Shown here in pieces: positions 7,149-16,012 of a DNA stretch of 23,000 bases. Positions within the stretch are counted from its first letter, which is position 1. The number at the start of each line of letters is the position of its first letter. The notes beneath the pieces are model-generated. The model saw nothing but the letters and a program-made list of their open reading frames with translations. It was not told the DNA's origin and did not search any database. Source of the stretch: Firmicutes bacterium UBA5420. Lineage in GTDB: Bacteria > Bacillota > Limnochordia > Darwinibacteriales > Darwinibacteriaceae. The stretch spans positions 1-23,000 of the forward strand of contig DHNI01000078.1 in NCBI GenBank assembly GCA_002409455.1, written 5' to 3'. Made by a program: the position numbers and the translations under genes.

Positions 7149-9589
7149 CCTGTTTATATGTTGTTCCTAATGTTTATGTACGTAATTTTAGGCGTAGCCT
7201 ATCGGGGGATGCGTCAGTCCTTGTGATGACCATGCCGGGGTTAGTTGCCCAGATCCTCAAAGAGGGTCTTGTTTCCTATAAAGAGGACAAAGTTTTGGAA
7301 GAAGTAGCCATATGGCAAAGTGTTCAGGATCATGCTGAAGATCTGACGTTCTTTGCTCCGATTGCCCATTATCCAGGGTTTATACAAGAACTGAAATGGC
7401 TGTTCAGACAAGTAGACTTTGGTGAAACGGTTTTTGAAGCTATGCCGATGGCAGGGCAGAGGGAGCTGCGCTTACTCCATAGTCGCTACCACCAAATCCT
7501 TACAGAACACGGGATTTTAAACGCCCCTGGCCAAATGAAACGCGGTGTGGAGCTGGCGAAAAAGGCTAGAGTGCTACCGGACGTTAAGTTGATTCGGCTG
7601 CAGGGTCTAGGTGAACTGAGCCCCTTAGAGCAGGAACTTGTGGATACGTTGGCCCAGGGACGCTCTCTCGAGGTCGTCTGGCCTCAGGTGACGGCGCCAG
7701 CCATAGAAGTGACGAAAGCCGTTGATCCCATCGACGAGGTGGAGATGATCGGGAAGGCATTACGTAGGCAGATTGAGGACGGAGTACCTTTAGAGAAACT
7801 TGGTGTGGCGTTTCCCAATCCAGCTCAGTATTTGCCTATTTTGCTCCCAGTTTTTGAGAGATTGAAGATCCCCTGGCGAGCTCCAGAGGTAAGCTTGCGC
7901 AATACTCCTCTGGGGAAAACATTATTAACAACCCTTTCGGCTGAGCTGAAGGGATGGCATAAGCATCACCTAGAGCTTCTTACTGCACCTGGATGGGGAT
8001 TTCCCTTCGGTCTAACGGCTGAAGAGCATCGTTTACTTCGTTTGGCCCCTCCCTTAAAGGGCTTGCCTGCTTGGCGCGCCTACCTAGGCTCACAACCTGG
8101 ATGGAACAAGGTTATAGAGCTTTTGGCAGATATGGCAGGTGAATTTGTCCCTAGGCCACTTCAAGAATATGGGGCCTGGTTAGAGTCTCTTTTAAAGAGA
8201 CTTCAACCCGAACTATGGGTGTTGCCAGAGGAAAACCTAGAAAACTGGGCAGAATTGGTGAAAGCCTGGGATGGTATGGAAGCTATCGCTCACAGCTTAG
8301 AGCGCTATACATGGGAGATTACGCCTAGGCAATTCGTTTGGCTCTTAGAAAGTCTTCTAGACAGTTATCAAATTCAAGGCAGGCGGGTTTTTGCTGAGCG
8401 GGTGCAGGTTATGAGTGTAGAGCAACTTGGCGCATACACCTATGACCAGCTTTATGTAGGAGGGCTGGTGGAAGGACAGTTCCCGCCGCGTAAGGGCGCC
8501 CATTGGCTAACAAAAACCAAACCGACATTGGTCAGAAGTGAGCTTTATACCCGTCTATCCCATAGTGCCCCCTTTGTGTATTTACATTATCCTGAGGTAG
8601 ATCGCCAAGGAAAACTGAATCTTCCCGCAACTGTCTTGCCTAAAGTGGAGGAAGGCGTAGCGGCAGGCTTGCCAGAACCCACCCACTATCCTTCGCTCTT
8701 CTTTGGCCAAGGTCTCCTTAAGGATGACGAGCTTTTGGCCATGGTGCAGAGCCGAATTCTTGGTGAGGGCCTGTCTGTTTCGCAACTGAACCGCTATGCT
8801 AACTGCCCCTATCAATTTTTCTGCAGCCATGTGTTGAAGCTTGTGCCTGATGAAGAGGTGTCTTTAGAACTTGATGCTAGAGATCATGGTAACCTTGTAC
8901 ATGGCGTACTGCAAACCTTCTGGCAACAGTACTTAGAAGGACCGCTGCCTAGTGTTGAAGACGGGCAGGCCACGATGGAAGGATTGCTCAAGAAGGAGTA
9001 TCAGAGTGCAGGAGGGCAACCTTCTGCCAGTTTAGTCCGGAGCATGCGCGATTTTATTCGCCACGATCTGGCGTGGGCTCAGAAGGGCTTTCGCCCGAAG
9101 TATCTGGAAAAATGGTTTCAGGGTTTGACCATCCAGACCTCATTGGGTTCTGTATCAATCAGGGGGCGTATCGATCGTATTGACGTAAGTCCTGACGGGG
9201 CTTATATTCTCTATGACTATAAGACAGGATCCGCTCCTCAGATTAATGCTATGACAGAAGGTAAGGATGTGCAGATTGCGGCTTATCTCTTGGCCGCGGA
9301 AAATATCTTGCCTCAGGGACGCAATGTGGGGGCTGCCTATTATATCATTGGAACCCGAAGCAAGAAGGGCATTTTTCATGAGTACTACCACAAAGCGATT
9401 GGTGTTTCCAAGGGCAAAAACGTACTTGATGAAGAGGGCTTTGCTCAGCATAATAAGAAATTCGCCGAGATCTTACGAACGCATGTAGAACACATCTTGC
9501 AGGGGAGGTTTCCCATTGAACCTGCCAGTTCTAGAATATGTAGTTATTGTGCCTTTCAAGGCATCTGCCGAAAGGAGGTAGGGTTTTAA
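7145..9589 (+). CDS. addB: AddB-like PD-(D/E)XK nuclease with inactive helicase scaffold
   Basis: The likely partner of the adjacent AddA-like protein in a RecBCD-equivalent complex that resects DNA double-strand ends. The 814-residue product has no Walker A motif near its N-terminus, and blocks such as YVGGLVEGQFPPR recall the degenerate helicase domains of AddB. The C-terminal RecB-type nuclease has His586, Asp677/Asp680 (GRIDRID), the DYK centre Asp691-Lys693 and Gln710 (QIAAY). Cys554 together with Cys799, Cys802 and Cys808 (CxxCx5C) forms the Fe-S signature typical of AddB. It is clearly shorter than Bacillus AddB (about 1,160 residues as I recall). The start is GTG with GAGGGGG upstream, overlapping the HAD stop. 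The stop overlaps the next start by one base. A generic RecB-family nuclease is the alternative name. Confidence 0.82.
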   Translation: MTCLYVVPNVYVRNFRRSLSGDASVLVMTMPGLVAQILKEGLVSYKEDKVLEEVAIWQSVQDHAEDLTFFAPIAHYPGFIQELKWLFRQVDFGETVFEAMPMAGQRELRLLHSRYHQILTEHGILNAPGQMKRGVELAKKARVLPDVKLIRLQGLGELSPLEQELVDTLAQGRSLEVVWPQVTAPAIEVTKAVDPIDEVEMIGKALRRQIEDGVPLEKLGVAFPNPAQYLPILLPVFERLKIPWRAPEVSLRNTPLGKTLLTTLSAELKGWHKHHLELLTAPGWGFPFGLTAEEHRLLRLAPPLKGLPAWRAYLGSQPGWNKVIELLADMAGEFVPRPLQEYGAWLESLLKRLQPELWVLPEENLENWAELVKAWDGMEAIAHSLERYTWEITPRQFVWLLESLLDSYQIQGRRVFAERVQVMSVEQLGAYTYDQLYVGGLVEGQFPPRKGAHWLTKTKPTLVRSELYTRLSHSAPFVYLHYPEVDRQGKLNLPATVLPKVEEGVAAGLPEPTHYPSLFFGQGLLKDDELLAMVQSRILGEGLSVSQLNRYANCPYQFFCSHVLKLVPDEEVSLELDARDHGNLVHGVLQTFWQQYLEGPLPSVEDGQATMEGLLKKEYQSAGGQPSASLVRSMRDFIRHDLAWAQKGFRPKYLEKWFQGLTIQTSLGSVSIRGRIDRIDVSPDGAYILYDYKTGSAPQINAMTEGKDVQIAAYLLAAENILPQGRNVGAAYYIIGTRSKKGIFHEYYHKAIGVSKGKNVLDEEGFAQHNKKFAEILRTHVEHILQGRFPIEPASSRICSYCAFQGICRKEVGF

Positions 9590-12500
9590 TGTCCTTTGAA
9601 CCAACACCAAGTCAAAAGAAAGCTATCACTACCATTGCTTGTCCCCTGGCGGTTACAGCCGGTGCCGGTTCGGGGAAAACCCGAGTCCTTGTGGAGCGGT
9701 ATCTGCACTTACTAGACCAAGGAACCGAGGTGGGCGACATCGCGGCTATCACCTTCACAAAAAAGGCGGCACAAGAAATGAAAGACCGCCTTCGTGAGCG
9801 GCGTCCTGACCTCATTGAGAAACTGGAGCAGGCTCAGATCTCCACTATTCATAGCTTATGCCAGCGCATTATTCAGGAGCATCCTCTCCAGGCTCAAATC
9901 GATCCGCGGTTTCGAGTTGGGGAAGAGTGGGAAACGAAGGTGTTACTCACGGAGGCTATTGAAGAAGTTGTGGCAGAGTCCGACCCCCCAGAAGCACTGG
10001 GAACATCGGCAGAGCTTGTTAACGTTCTTTTAGAATTATACGAAACGATGCTTAGTAAGGGAGACGTGAATTTTAATCGTCCCGTGGCGAGGGAGGAAGT
10101 TGAATTTCCTCTTATGCAGCTTAGGCACGCTATGGAAGGTGTGCTCGCTTTGCGTCCTACAACAGAGGTGCAAAAACGAGTTCTAGGCGATCTGCAGGAT
10201 GCGTGGCCTAGCCTATTTGAGCTGATCCGTTTTCCCGATGATGAGCTTCGTCTCGAGGCCCTTGATATCCTGTTGAAACTAGTGAAGGGCATTCGGGGCA
10301 AATTGGCCGAACAGACCCAGAGCCTTCGAGTATTGATCGAGTCTGCCCAGGAGACAATTTGCGAACAGCAAGGCCAGGTAATCATTGCCTATCTAGGAGA
10401 GACCCTAGAGGAGGTACGCCAGCGCTATGATGCGAGAAAAAGACTCGTTGGCCTTGTGGATTATGGTGATCTAGAGCAGTTGAGCCATATGCTGCTTCTA
10501 GACCCGACGGTTCGGGCTGATTATCCCTTTAGCCACCTTATGGTAGACGAGTTCCAAGATACCAATCCCCTCCAGAAGAAGATCGTAGATGCGTTCGTGG
10601 CGGAGGGCGCCACGCTTTTCGTCGTAGGTGATCCTAAACAATCGATCTATCGCTTTCGCGGCGCTGATGTGGGGGTTTTCGTTGAGACGAAGGAAGAAAT
10701 TGCAGCCACGGGTGCAAATGTATTCTTAGAAGAAAACTTTCGATCGCGACCCGAGCTCATCGACTTTGTGAATGCGTTTTTTGGGGAACTCATGAAAGGG
10801 GAGTCAATAGGATTTGAATGCAGTGCCGCAAAAAAAGATGTGGCTGGCAGCCCCTGCGTAACGATTTTGCGTACACCTACGGAAGAATTATTATCTGGTG
10901 AGGCTAGAGCTGTCGAGGCAGAACAGATTGCTCTTACCATTCGAGAGTTGGTTGATCAGGGCGAATATCGTTATAAGGAGATCTCCCTTTTATTTCGCGC
11001 TATGACGAATGTGCACATCTATGAGAAAGCCCTGAAAGAAGTGGGAATTCCCCACGTGAACCTCGGTGGCCGAGGCTTTTATTCGAAACAAGAGATTCAG
11101 GATGTGCTCCATTATTTTCGTTGGCTTGAAGACCCTGCAGATGAGGTAGCGCATCTGGCTGTGTTGCGATCTCCTTTTTACTTGATCTCCGATGAAGGTC
11201 TTTGTTGGCTTCGTCAAGGCCGCCCGGACAAATTAACGGGCCAAGAGCAAGAGGCCCTAAACAAATCACAAGAGGACTATATCTTTCTTCGATCCCAAGC
11301 GCGGCATCGCCCGGCGCCCGAGGTGATTACATCTCTACTTGAACGGACAGACTATGTGGCGAGTACCTGGCGCTTACCCTTTGGGCCCCAAAAGGTAGCG
11401 AATATTGAAAAGCTTGTGGAACAAAGTTGGGACCTTTTTGCCAGGGATCTCTATACAATTCCCGAACAGTCTCGATTTTTGCGTTTGATGGTTCAAGATG
11501 GGCAAAAGGAGGGTGAAGCTCTCCTCGATGCCGAGCATGCCGATGTGGTAGTGTTACGCACAGTTCATGGTTCTAAGGGTTTAGAATTCCCTGTTGTGTT
11601 TTTACCTGATACCAATGCAAGCGCAGTCCCAAGCCAAAGGGGGCAGGTTTTATATCATCCTGACTTTGGCTTAACCTACAAAGGCATGAAAAGCTATGAT
11701 ACTTTGAAAGAACGAGAACGGCAGGAAGAGATTAGTGAAGCTAAGCGCCTGCTCTATGTGGCTATAACCAGAGCAGAAGAACGGTTTTATTTTTGCGCCC
11801 GTGATGGCAAGACGCATAAGGATAGCTGGTGGGCTTGGTTGGCGGAGATCCTACCACAGGTGCCCGAACATCTCTATAAAGAGGTGCCAGCAACGCTACC
11901 TCCCCTTGAACAAAAACCTTCCATAGGAGAGGTTTTACAGCCTAGGTTCTCAAGCTTTGCACCACTTTCACCCCAGTACAACCAAGTATCTTTTTCCGTA
12001 ACATCCCTAATGAACTATGCGCGCTGTCCTCGCTATTATTATTTGCGCTATGTTCTCGGAATACCTGAACGCAAAGAAGCAAAGCCGCGAGAAACTGCAC
12101 TTGAGCCCTATCCTTCCTTAAGCGGAACGCAGCGGGGCAACATCGTACACAGGGTCTGTGAACAAATTAAAGATCCCAGCGAGCTCTCCCCGTTGGTAGA
12201 TTACGCAGCTACTATGGAGGGTGTAGAACTTTCGAATAGGCAGAAGGCGCAACTAAAGGAAATCATCAGGCCCTACCTTGGCAGTGAGTTTTTCCGGCGC
12301 GTGAGTACTAGCGCGAAGGGATACGCCCAAACGGATTGGAGAATCTATCAGGAACATGACTTTGTCATACCTGCGGGCGAGTTTACCGTAAATGGCTTAG
12401 TGGATCAGGTCTTCGTGAGTGAGAAGGGCATTGAGGTCGTTGATTTTAAGTCCAACTGGATCAGAGCGGAACAGATTGCCGAGGTGGGGGCAAGTTACAA

Positions 12501-12846
12501 TGTGCAGCTACGCCTCTATGCTTGGGCTATGACCAGGGAATTTAGACTGCCTGCCCTAAGCTCACAGGCGTATTTTTTGATTCCTAATCAGCTATACTCC
12601 CTCGATACTCTGCTATTGGATGCGGACCAAACAGAAGCTTGGTTGATCAAGACCTGTGCCACGATCATACAAGGGGCTGAAGTGGGCGAAACGGCCTTTC
12701 CCATTACGGCTGATTGCTCCCTATGTACGCAGCTTGCATATTGCAGAACGTCAAGTGATGTTACCCCACTAGAAGTTAGTAATACAGCATCCTTTGGGGA
12801 GAATACAGGTATAGTAAGGCATTGGGACGAGGAGGAGTTATTGTGA
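9589..12846 (+). CDS. addA: AddA-like UvrD-family helicase-nuclease
   Basis: The motor subunit of the predicted DNA-end resection complex, 1,085 residues. Superfamily 1A helicase motifs: Walker A AGAGSGKT (Lys30), ITFTKKAAQEM, Walker B DEFQDT at 320-325, VGDPKQSIYRFRG from 346, ENFRSRPELI, TVHGSKGLEFPVVF and motif VI LLYVAITRAEER near 720-731. The C-terminal nuclease has His854, Asp939 (GLVDQVF), Asp952/Lys954 (VVDFKSN) and the Gln973/Tyr977 motif. Unusually for AddA, Cys813 plus Cys1043, Cys1046 and Cys1052 reproduce the Fe-S signature of AddB. The ATG has AAGGAGGT upstream and shares one base with the AddB stop; an in-frame ATG 14 codons earlier is inside addB and less likely. The gene ends in a 4-base overlap with the next one. 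Confidence 0.86.
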   Translation: MSFEPTPSQKKAITTIACPLAVTAGAGSGKTRVLVERYLHLLDQGTEVGDIAAITFTKKAAQEMKDRLRERRPDLIEKLEQAQISTIHSLCQRIIQEHPLQAQIDPRFRVGEEWETKVLLTEAIEEVVAESDPPEALGTSAELVNVLLELYETMLSKGDVNFNRPVAREEVEFPLMQLRHAMEGVLALRPTTEVQKRVLGDLQDAWPSLFELIRFPDDELRLEALDILLKLVKGIRGKLAEQTQSLRVLIESAQETICEQQGQVIIAYLGETLEEVRQRYDARKRLVGLVDYGDLEQLSHMLLLDPTVRADYPFSHLMVDEFQDTNPLQKKIVDAFVAEGATLFVVGDPKQSIYRFRGADVGVFVETKEEIAATGANVFLEENFRSRPELIDFVNAFFGELMKGESIGFECSAAKKDVAGSPCVTILRTPTEELLSGEARAVEAEQIALTIRELVDQGEYRYKEISLLFRAMTNVHIYEKALKEVGIPHVNLGGRGFYSKQEIQDVLHYFRWLEDPADEVAHLAVLRSPFYLISDEGLCWLRQGRPDKLTGQEQEALNKSQEDYIFLRSQARHRPAPEVITSLLERTDYVASTWRLPFGPQKVANIEKLVEQSWDLFARDLYTIPEQSRFLRLMVQDGQKEGEALLDAEHADVVVLRTVHGSKGLEFPVVFLPDTNASAVPSQRGQVLYHPDFGLTYKGMKSYDTLKERERQEEISEAKRLLYVAITRAEERFYFCARDGKTHKDSWWAWLAEILPQVPEHLYKEVPATLPPLEQKPSIGEVLQPRFSSFAPLSPQYNQVSFSVTSLMNYARCPRYYYLRYVLGIPERKEAKPRETALEPYPSLSGTQRGNIVHRVCEQIKDPSELSPLVDYAATMEGVELSNRQKAQLKEIIRPYLGSEFFRRVSTSAKGYAQTDWRIYQEHDFVIPAGEFTVNGLVDQVFVSEKGIEVVDFKSNWIRAEQIAEVGASYNVQLRLYAWAMTREFRLPALSSQAYFLIPNQLYSLDTLLLDADQTEAWLIKTCATIIQGAEVGETAFPITADCSLCTQLAYCRTSSDVTPLEVSNTASFGENTGIVRHWDEEELL

Positions 12847-14147
12847 GATTCACACAACGTGAACTAGGCAAAGGTATGCGATTGCACCTTTGCGAAACGG
12901 ATAAATTTAAATCCCTAACTTGCAAGGTCTTTATTCGGCAGGATCTCCAAGCGAAGAATGCTACCAGTACTGCTCTTTTGCCTTTGCTTCTAAGGAGGGG
13001 ATCGCAGAAGTTCCCCTCTACGCTACATATTGCGCGAGAATTAGAGGATCTTTATGCCGCAGAGTTTGGTGTGGATATCTTGAAAATTGGCGAGCAGCAA
13101 ATTCTTGAGCTTTATATGCAGATGGTTGATCCGAGCCTTGTACCACAGGGTGAAAGGTTGCTCGAAAGAGGCCTCAAAGCGTTTTGGGAGATCTGTACCC
13201 AGCCGCAAGGCCCAAGCGATCGTTTTATGGATTCTTATTTTGAACAGGAAAAAAGTACGTTGGAACAAGAACTGAAGGGCCTTGTCAATGACAAGAATTC
13301 CTATGCCCTAGCTCGTTTTGTCGCCCTGATGTGTGCTAACGAGCCTTTTGGCATTTACAAGTCAGGAGATTTGGAGAACCTAAGGCAGCTAGAAAACAGG
13401 GATGTCTATGGGCATTATCAGACGCTTCTAGCGAAGCATCCTATTGATATTTTCTGCGTAGGACCTAACCTCGATGAGGTGGCCCGTCTTTTCACTTCAT
13501 TGATCCCGAGTCATGATCATACGATTGAATTAGAGTTGCCCCAAACGATCCAAGTTACCGAGGAACGGTTCTTTGAGGAAACCATGAATTTTAACCAAGC
13601 CGTCTTGGTGATGGGTTATCGAACGAATTGTTCGTATCGTGATAAGGATTATTATGCTTTGCTTGTGGGTAATGGAGTTTTGGGCGGATTTGCTCACTCG
13701 AAGCTGTTTATGAATGTGCGTGAAAAAGCCAGCCTTGCCTATTCGGTGGGCTCCCATATTGAGGGAAGTAAGGGCTTGTTGACGATCACAGCCGGAATTA
13801 GTGACGATCAGCAAGAAAAGGCCTTGGCAATTATTGGTGAGCAAGTGAGCGCTTGTCAGGCAGGACAGATTAGCGCCGACGAATTGGAGCAAACCAAACG
13901 CGGTCTGATCAGTGCCATGACCAGTCTCCATGACAGTCCAACCGGAATCATTGACCGCAACCTGATTGGAGTTGTAGAAGGAGAAATGCGCACCATCGAT
14001 CAAGTGGTGGATGCGATCAGACGTGTGGAATATGATGATTGCGTGCGAGTGATGGAAAAAATTCAGCTTGATACCACGTATATTCTCCGACCGGGGGATT
14101 CTCAAAACACTATTGATGAGAAAGGATCAAACCATGGAGAGAACTAA
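12843..14147 (+). CDS. ymfF: M16-family peptidase homologue, YmfF-like (inactive subunit)
   Basis: A 434-residue M16 (insulinase/pitrilysin) family protein. The region that should hold the zinc motif HxxEH instead reads RELEDLYAAEFG, so it cannot bind the catalytic zinc. The C-terminal half keeps the conserved Arg293/Tyr300 pair (NVREKASLAY), which in two-subunit M16 enzymes is supplied by the inactive partner. It precedes a gene with an intact zinc motif, as ymfF-ymfH do in Bacillus, so the two probably make a heterodimeric processing peptidase. The start is GTG with GGAGGAG upstream, overlapping the addA stop by 4 bases. No signal peptide is seen. The natural substrate is not known to me. 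Confidence 0.88.
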   Translation: MRFTQRELGKGMRLHLCETDKFKSLTCKVFIRQDLQAKNATSTALLPLLLRRGSQKFPSTLHIARELEDLYAAEFGVDILKIGEQQILELYMQMVDPSLVPQGERLLERGLKAFWEICTQPQGPSDRFMDSYFEQEKSTLEQELKGLVNDKNSYALARFVALMCANEPFGIYKSGDLENLRQLENRDVYGHYQTLLAKHPIDIFCVGPNLDEVARLFTSLIPSHDHTIELELPQTIQVTEERFFEETMNFNQAVLVMGYRTNCSYRDKDYYALLVGNGVLGGFAHSKLFMNVREKASLAYSVGSHIEGSKGLLTITAGISDDQQEKALAIIGEQVSACQAGQISADELEQTKRGLISAMTSLHDSPTGIIDRNLIGVVEGEMRTIDQVVDAIRRVEYDDCVRVMEKIQLDTTYILRPGDSQNTIDEKGSNHGEN

Positions 14148-15417
14148 CACACCCACTGGGGAAACCTTGTATCGCAAGGACTTGCCAAATGGCCTAACCT
14201 GTTTTATCCTACCCAAGCCTCAATTCTTGAGAACCTATGGGGTTTTGTCTACGCACTATGGCTCTCTGGATTCTAGGTTTCGAGCGCCTGGTGGCGGGGT
14301 TGTGGACGTTCCTTCTGGCATCGCCCATTTTCTCGAACATAAACTCTTTGAAGAGGAAGGTGGCAATGTTTTTGGGCGCTTTGCCGCCTGGGGGGCATCG
14401 GTGAATGCTTTTACCAGCTATACCCAAACAAGCTACCTGTTTTCTACCACAGAAAACTGGGAAGACTGCCTAATTCAGCTTATGGAGTTTGTAAATGCCC
14501 CTTATTTAACTACAGAGAATGTGGAGAAAGAGAAGGGCATTATTGTCCAGGAGCTGCAAATGTATGCTGATCATCCCGATCATCGTATTCACACCTTACT
14601 CTTGGAGAACATGTACCATGAGCACCCAGTTCGCCTAGATATTGGGGGAACGGTGGATTCGGTGCAAGCGATCACGGTGGAGGACTTGTTTCGCTGTTAC
14701 AATACCTTCTACCAGCCAGGCAATATGGCTTTGGCCGTGGTGGGCGATGTAGACCCAGAAAGAACTTTGCAGCTCATTGAAGAAAACTATCCTATCTGGG
14801 GGCAGGGGCAAGGGGCCATTGAACGCTTTTATCCCGCAGAACCACCTAAGGTGAAAGATCCCTGGGTAGAAGAGGAGCGGCCCATTTCTCAGCCCCGATA
14901 TCTTTTGGGTTTTAAACATGAGCCCAAATGGCAGGGAGAGGATCTTTTGCGCCAGCAGATTATTATGTCCCTTGGCATGAGACTTCTTGCCGGGCGCAGT
15001 TCGCTGAGCTATGGCGATCTTTATGAGGCCAACTTGATTACAGATTCGTTTGGAGCCAGCTTCAACGCAGAGCCGGGGTATGCCTATTCCGTGATTGGCT
15101 CGGAGACCCGTGATCCTGATGCTTTACACGCCCGGCTGACTACGATTATTGATGGGTTGAAAACAGGCAACGTGTCTTCTAGTGACGTGGAACGGCTAAA
15201 AAGGCAGCTCTATGGGGCTCACCTTGCCTCCTATGAGTCCTTTGAGTATACTGCCAATCGCCTAATCTCACATCACTTTCGAGGAACACCCTACCACAAT
15301 TATGTAGACCTGCTTCAAGGCGTGACCCCGGCAGAAGTACAAGAGGCTCTGGCCGAGCACCTTGACTGGGATCATTCGACGATATCAATTCTAAGGCCGG
15401 TGAAAACAGATGACTAA
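14134..15417 (+). CDS. ymfH: M16-family zinc peptidase, YmfH-like (active subunit)
   Basis: A 427-residue M16 peptidase with the inverted zinc motif His65-F-L-Glu68-His69 (HFLEH); Glu140 in VQELQMY is the likely third zinc ligand. The sequence after it (EKEKGIIVQEL) is the family's usual pattern. It overlaps the upstream inactive homologue by 14 bases and the folate gene downstream by 8, so it is part of a coupled operon. ATG 14134 is chosen because AAAGGA lies 7 bases upstream; an earlier in-frame ATG at 14116 lacks a site. It probably cleaves peptides or small proteins in the cytoplasm together with the YmfF-like partner. The family call is strong; the biological substrate is unknown. Confidence 0.9.
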   Translation: MERTNTPTGETLYRKDLPNGLTCFILPKPQFLRTYGVLSTHYGSLDSRFRAPGGGVVDVPSGIAHFLEHKLFEEEGGNVFGRFAAWGASVNAFTSYTQTSYLFSTTENWEDCLIQLMEFVNAPYLTTENVEKEKGIIVQELQMYADHPDHRIHTLLLENMYHEHPVRLDIGGTVDSVQAITVEDLFRCYNTFYQPGNMALAVVGDVDPERTLQLIEENYPIWGQGQGAIERFYPAEPPKVKDPWVEEERPISQPRYLLGFKHEPKWQGEDLLRQQIIMSLGMRLLAGRSSLSYGDLYEANLITDSFGASFNAEPGYAYSVIGSETRDPDALHARLTTIIDGLKTGNVSSSDVERLKRQLYGAHLASYESFEYTANRLISHHFRGTPYHNYVDLLQGVTPAEVQEALAEHLDWDHSTISILRPVKTDD

Positions 15418-15967
15418 GGAACAGTTGCGAAAAGAGCTCAAGAAGAAGCGAGGCCAGGTTTCCAAGAAGCAGCGTGAAGTCTGGAATCAAGCCATTCGAG
15501 CCCACCTCTTTGGGCTTTCTGCATACACAGACGCGCGCAAGGTGATGGTCTATCTTTCTTTTGGCTGGGAGATTGACACCTGGGCCATTGTGGAAAACCT
15601 GCAAAAGCAGGGAAAAGAGGTCTACGTACCTGTTGTACAAAATCAACCGAAACAACTCATCGCCAGGGGCTATACTTCCCGAGAGGACTTGATTCCTGCT
15701 GTATTTGGTATTTTGGAGCCTGGGCCCCAAGCCCCCACAGTTCATCCCTTAGAGTTGGATCTCGTTATTGTTCCAGGCTTAGCTTTTTCTGCCCAGGGCT
15801 TTCGCATTGGCTATGGGGGCGGCTATTATGATCGTTTCTTGACAACAACCAATGCAAACACAGTTGGCCTGGTGTATTACTCCTTTATCCAGGATGTACC
15901 AGTTGACTCTTGGGATCAGGCAGTGGACTACTTGGTTACTGAAGAAGGTGTATTAGGAAGGAAATAA
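15410..15967 (+). CDS. 5-Formyltetrahydrofolate cyclo-ligase
   Basis: Converts 5-formyltetrahydrofolate to 5,10-methenyltetrahydrofolate with ATP, returning stored folate to one-carbon metabolism in the cytoplasm. The 185-residue product has the typical length, a basic N-terminal helix (KEQLRKELKKKRG), a VMVYLSFGWEID block and the nucleotide/folate motif GFRIGYGGGYYDRFL with Gly134-Asp141. The ATG overlaps the stop region of the M16 gene by 8 bases, with GGTGA upstream. The 45-base gap that follows before glpK contains a hairpin. The call is secure; the link to its neighbours is probably only co-transcription. Confidence 0.95.
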   Translation: MTKEQLRKELKKKRGQVSKKQREVWNQAIRAHLFGLSAYTDARKVMVYLSFGWEIDTWAIVENLQKQGKEVYVPVVQNQPKQLIARGYTSREDLIPAVFGILEPGPQAPTVHPLELDLVIVPGLAFSAQGFRIGYGGGYYDRFLTTTNANTVGLVYYSFIQDVPVDSWDQAVDYLVTEEGVLGRK

Positions 15968-16004
15968 GCCCGTTCTGCAGAATTTAAGGATAGCAGAAGG
16001 GGGC
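15968..16004 (+). promoter_or_regulatory. Hairpin that would hide the glpK ribosome binding site
   Basis: In the gap before glpK, 15968-15971 pairs with 16001-16004 and 15973-15978 pairs with 15993-15998. This gives ten base pairs with a small internal loop and a 14-base apical loop. The purine-rich ribosome binding site AGGGGG (15998-16003) lies in the right arm, so the fold would limit glpK translation. No T-run follows, so a terminator is unlikely. GlpP, encoded just downstream of glpK, belongs to a family that binds RNA leaders next to inverted repeats, which makes this hairpin a candidate target. That link is an inference. Confidence 0.5.
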
Positions 16005-16012
16005 GGCTTATA

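Noticed and set aside
9894..10385. A 163-codon minus-strand open frame
   Set aside because: It is antisense to the AddA-like gene; its low-complexity Ser/Arg composition is typical of a shadow frame.
7145..12846. A Cas4/CRISPR or anti-phage nuclease-helicase module
   Set aside because: The RecB-like nuclease with CxxCx5C resembles Cas4, but the domain sizes and order fit AddAB, and no cas genes or repeat array are present.
13530..14105. A 191-codon minus-strand open frame
   Set aside because: It lies wholly antisense to the YmfF-like gene, has no recognisable domain, and the plus-strand gene is clearly real.
15179..15745. A 188-codon minus-strand open frame
   Set aside because: It is antisense to the YmfH-like and folate genes, both strongly supported, and shows no family features.
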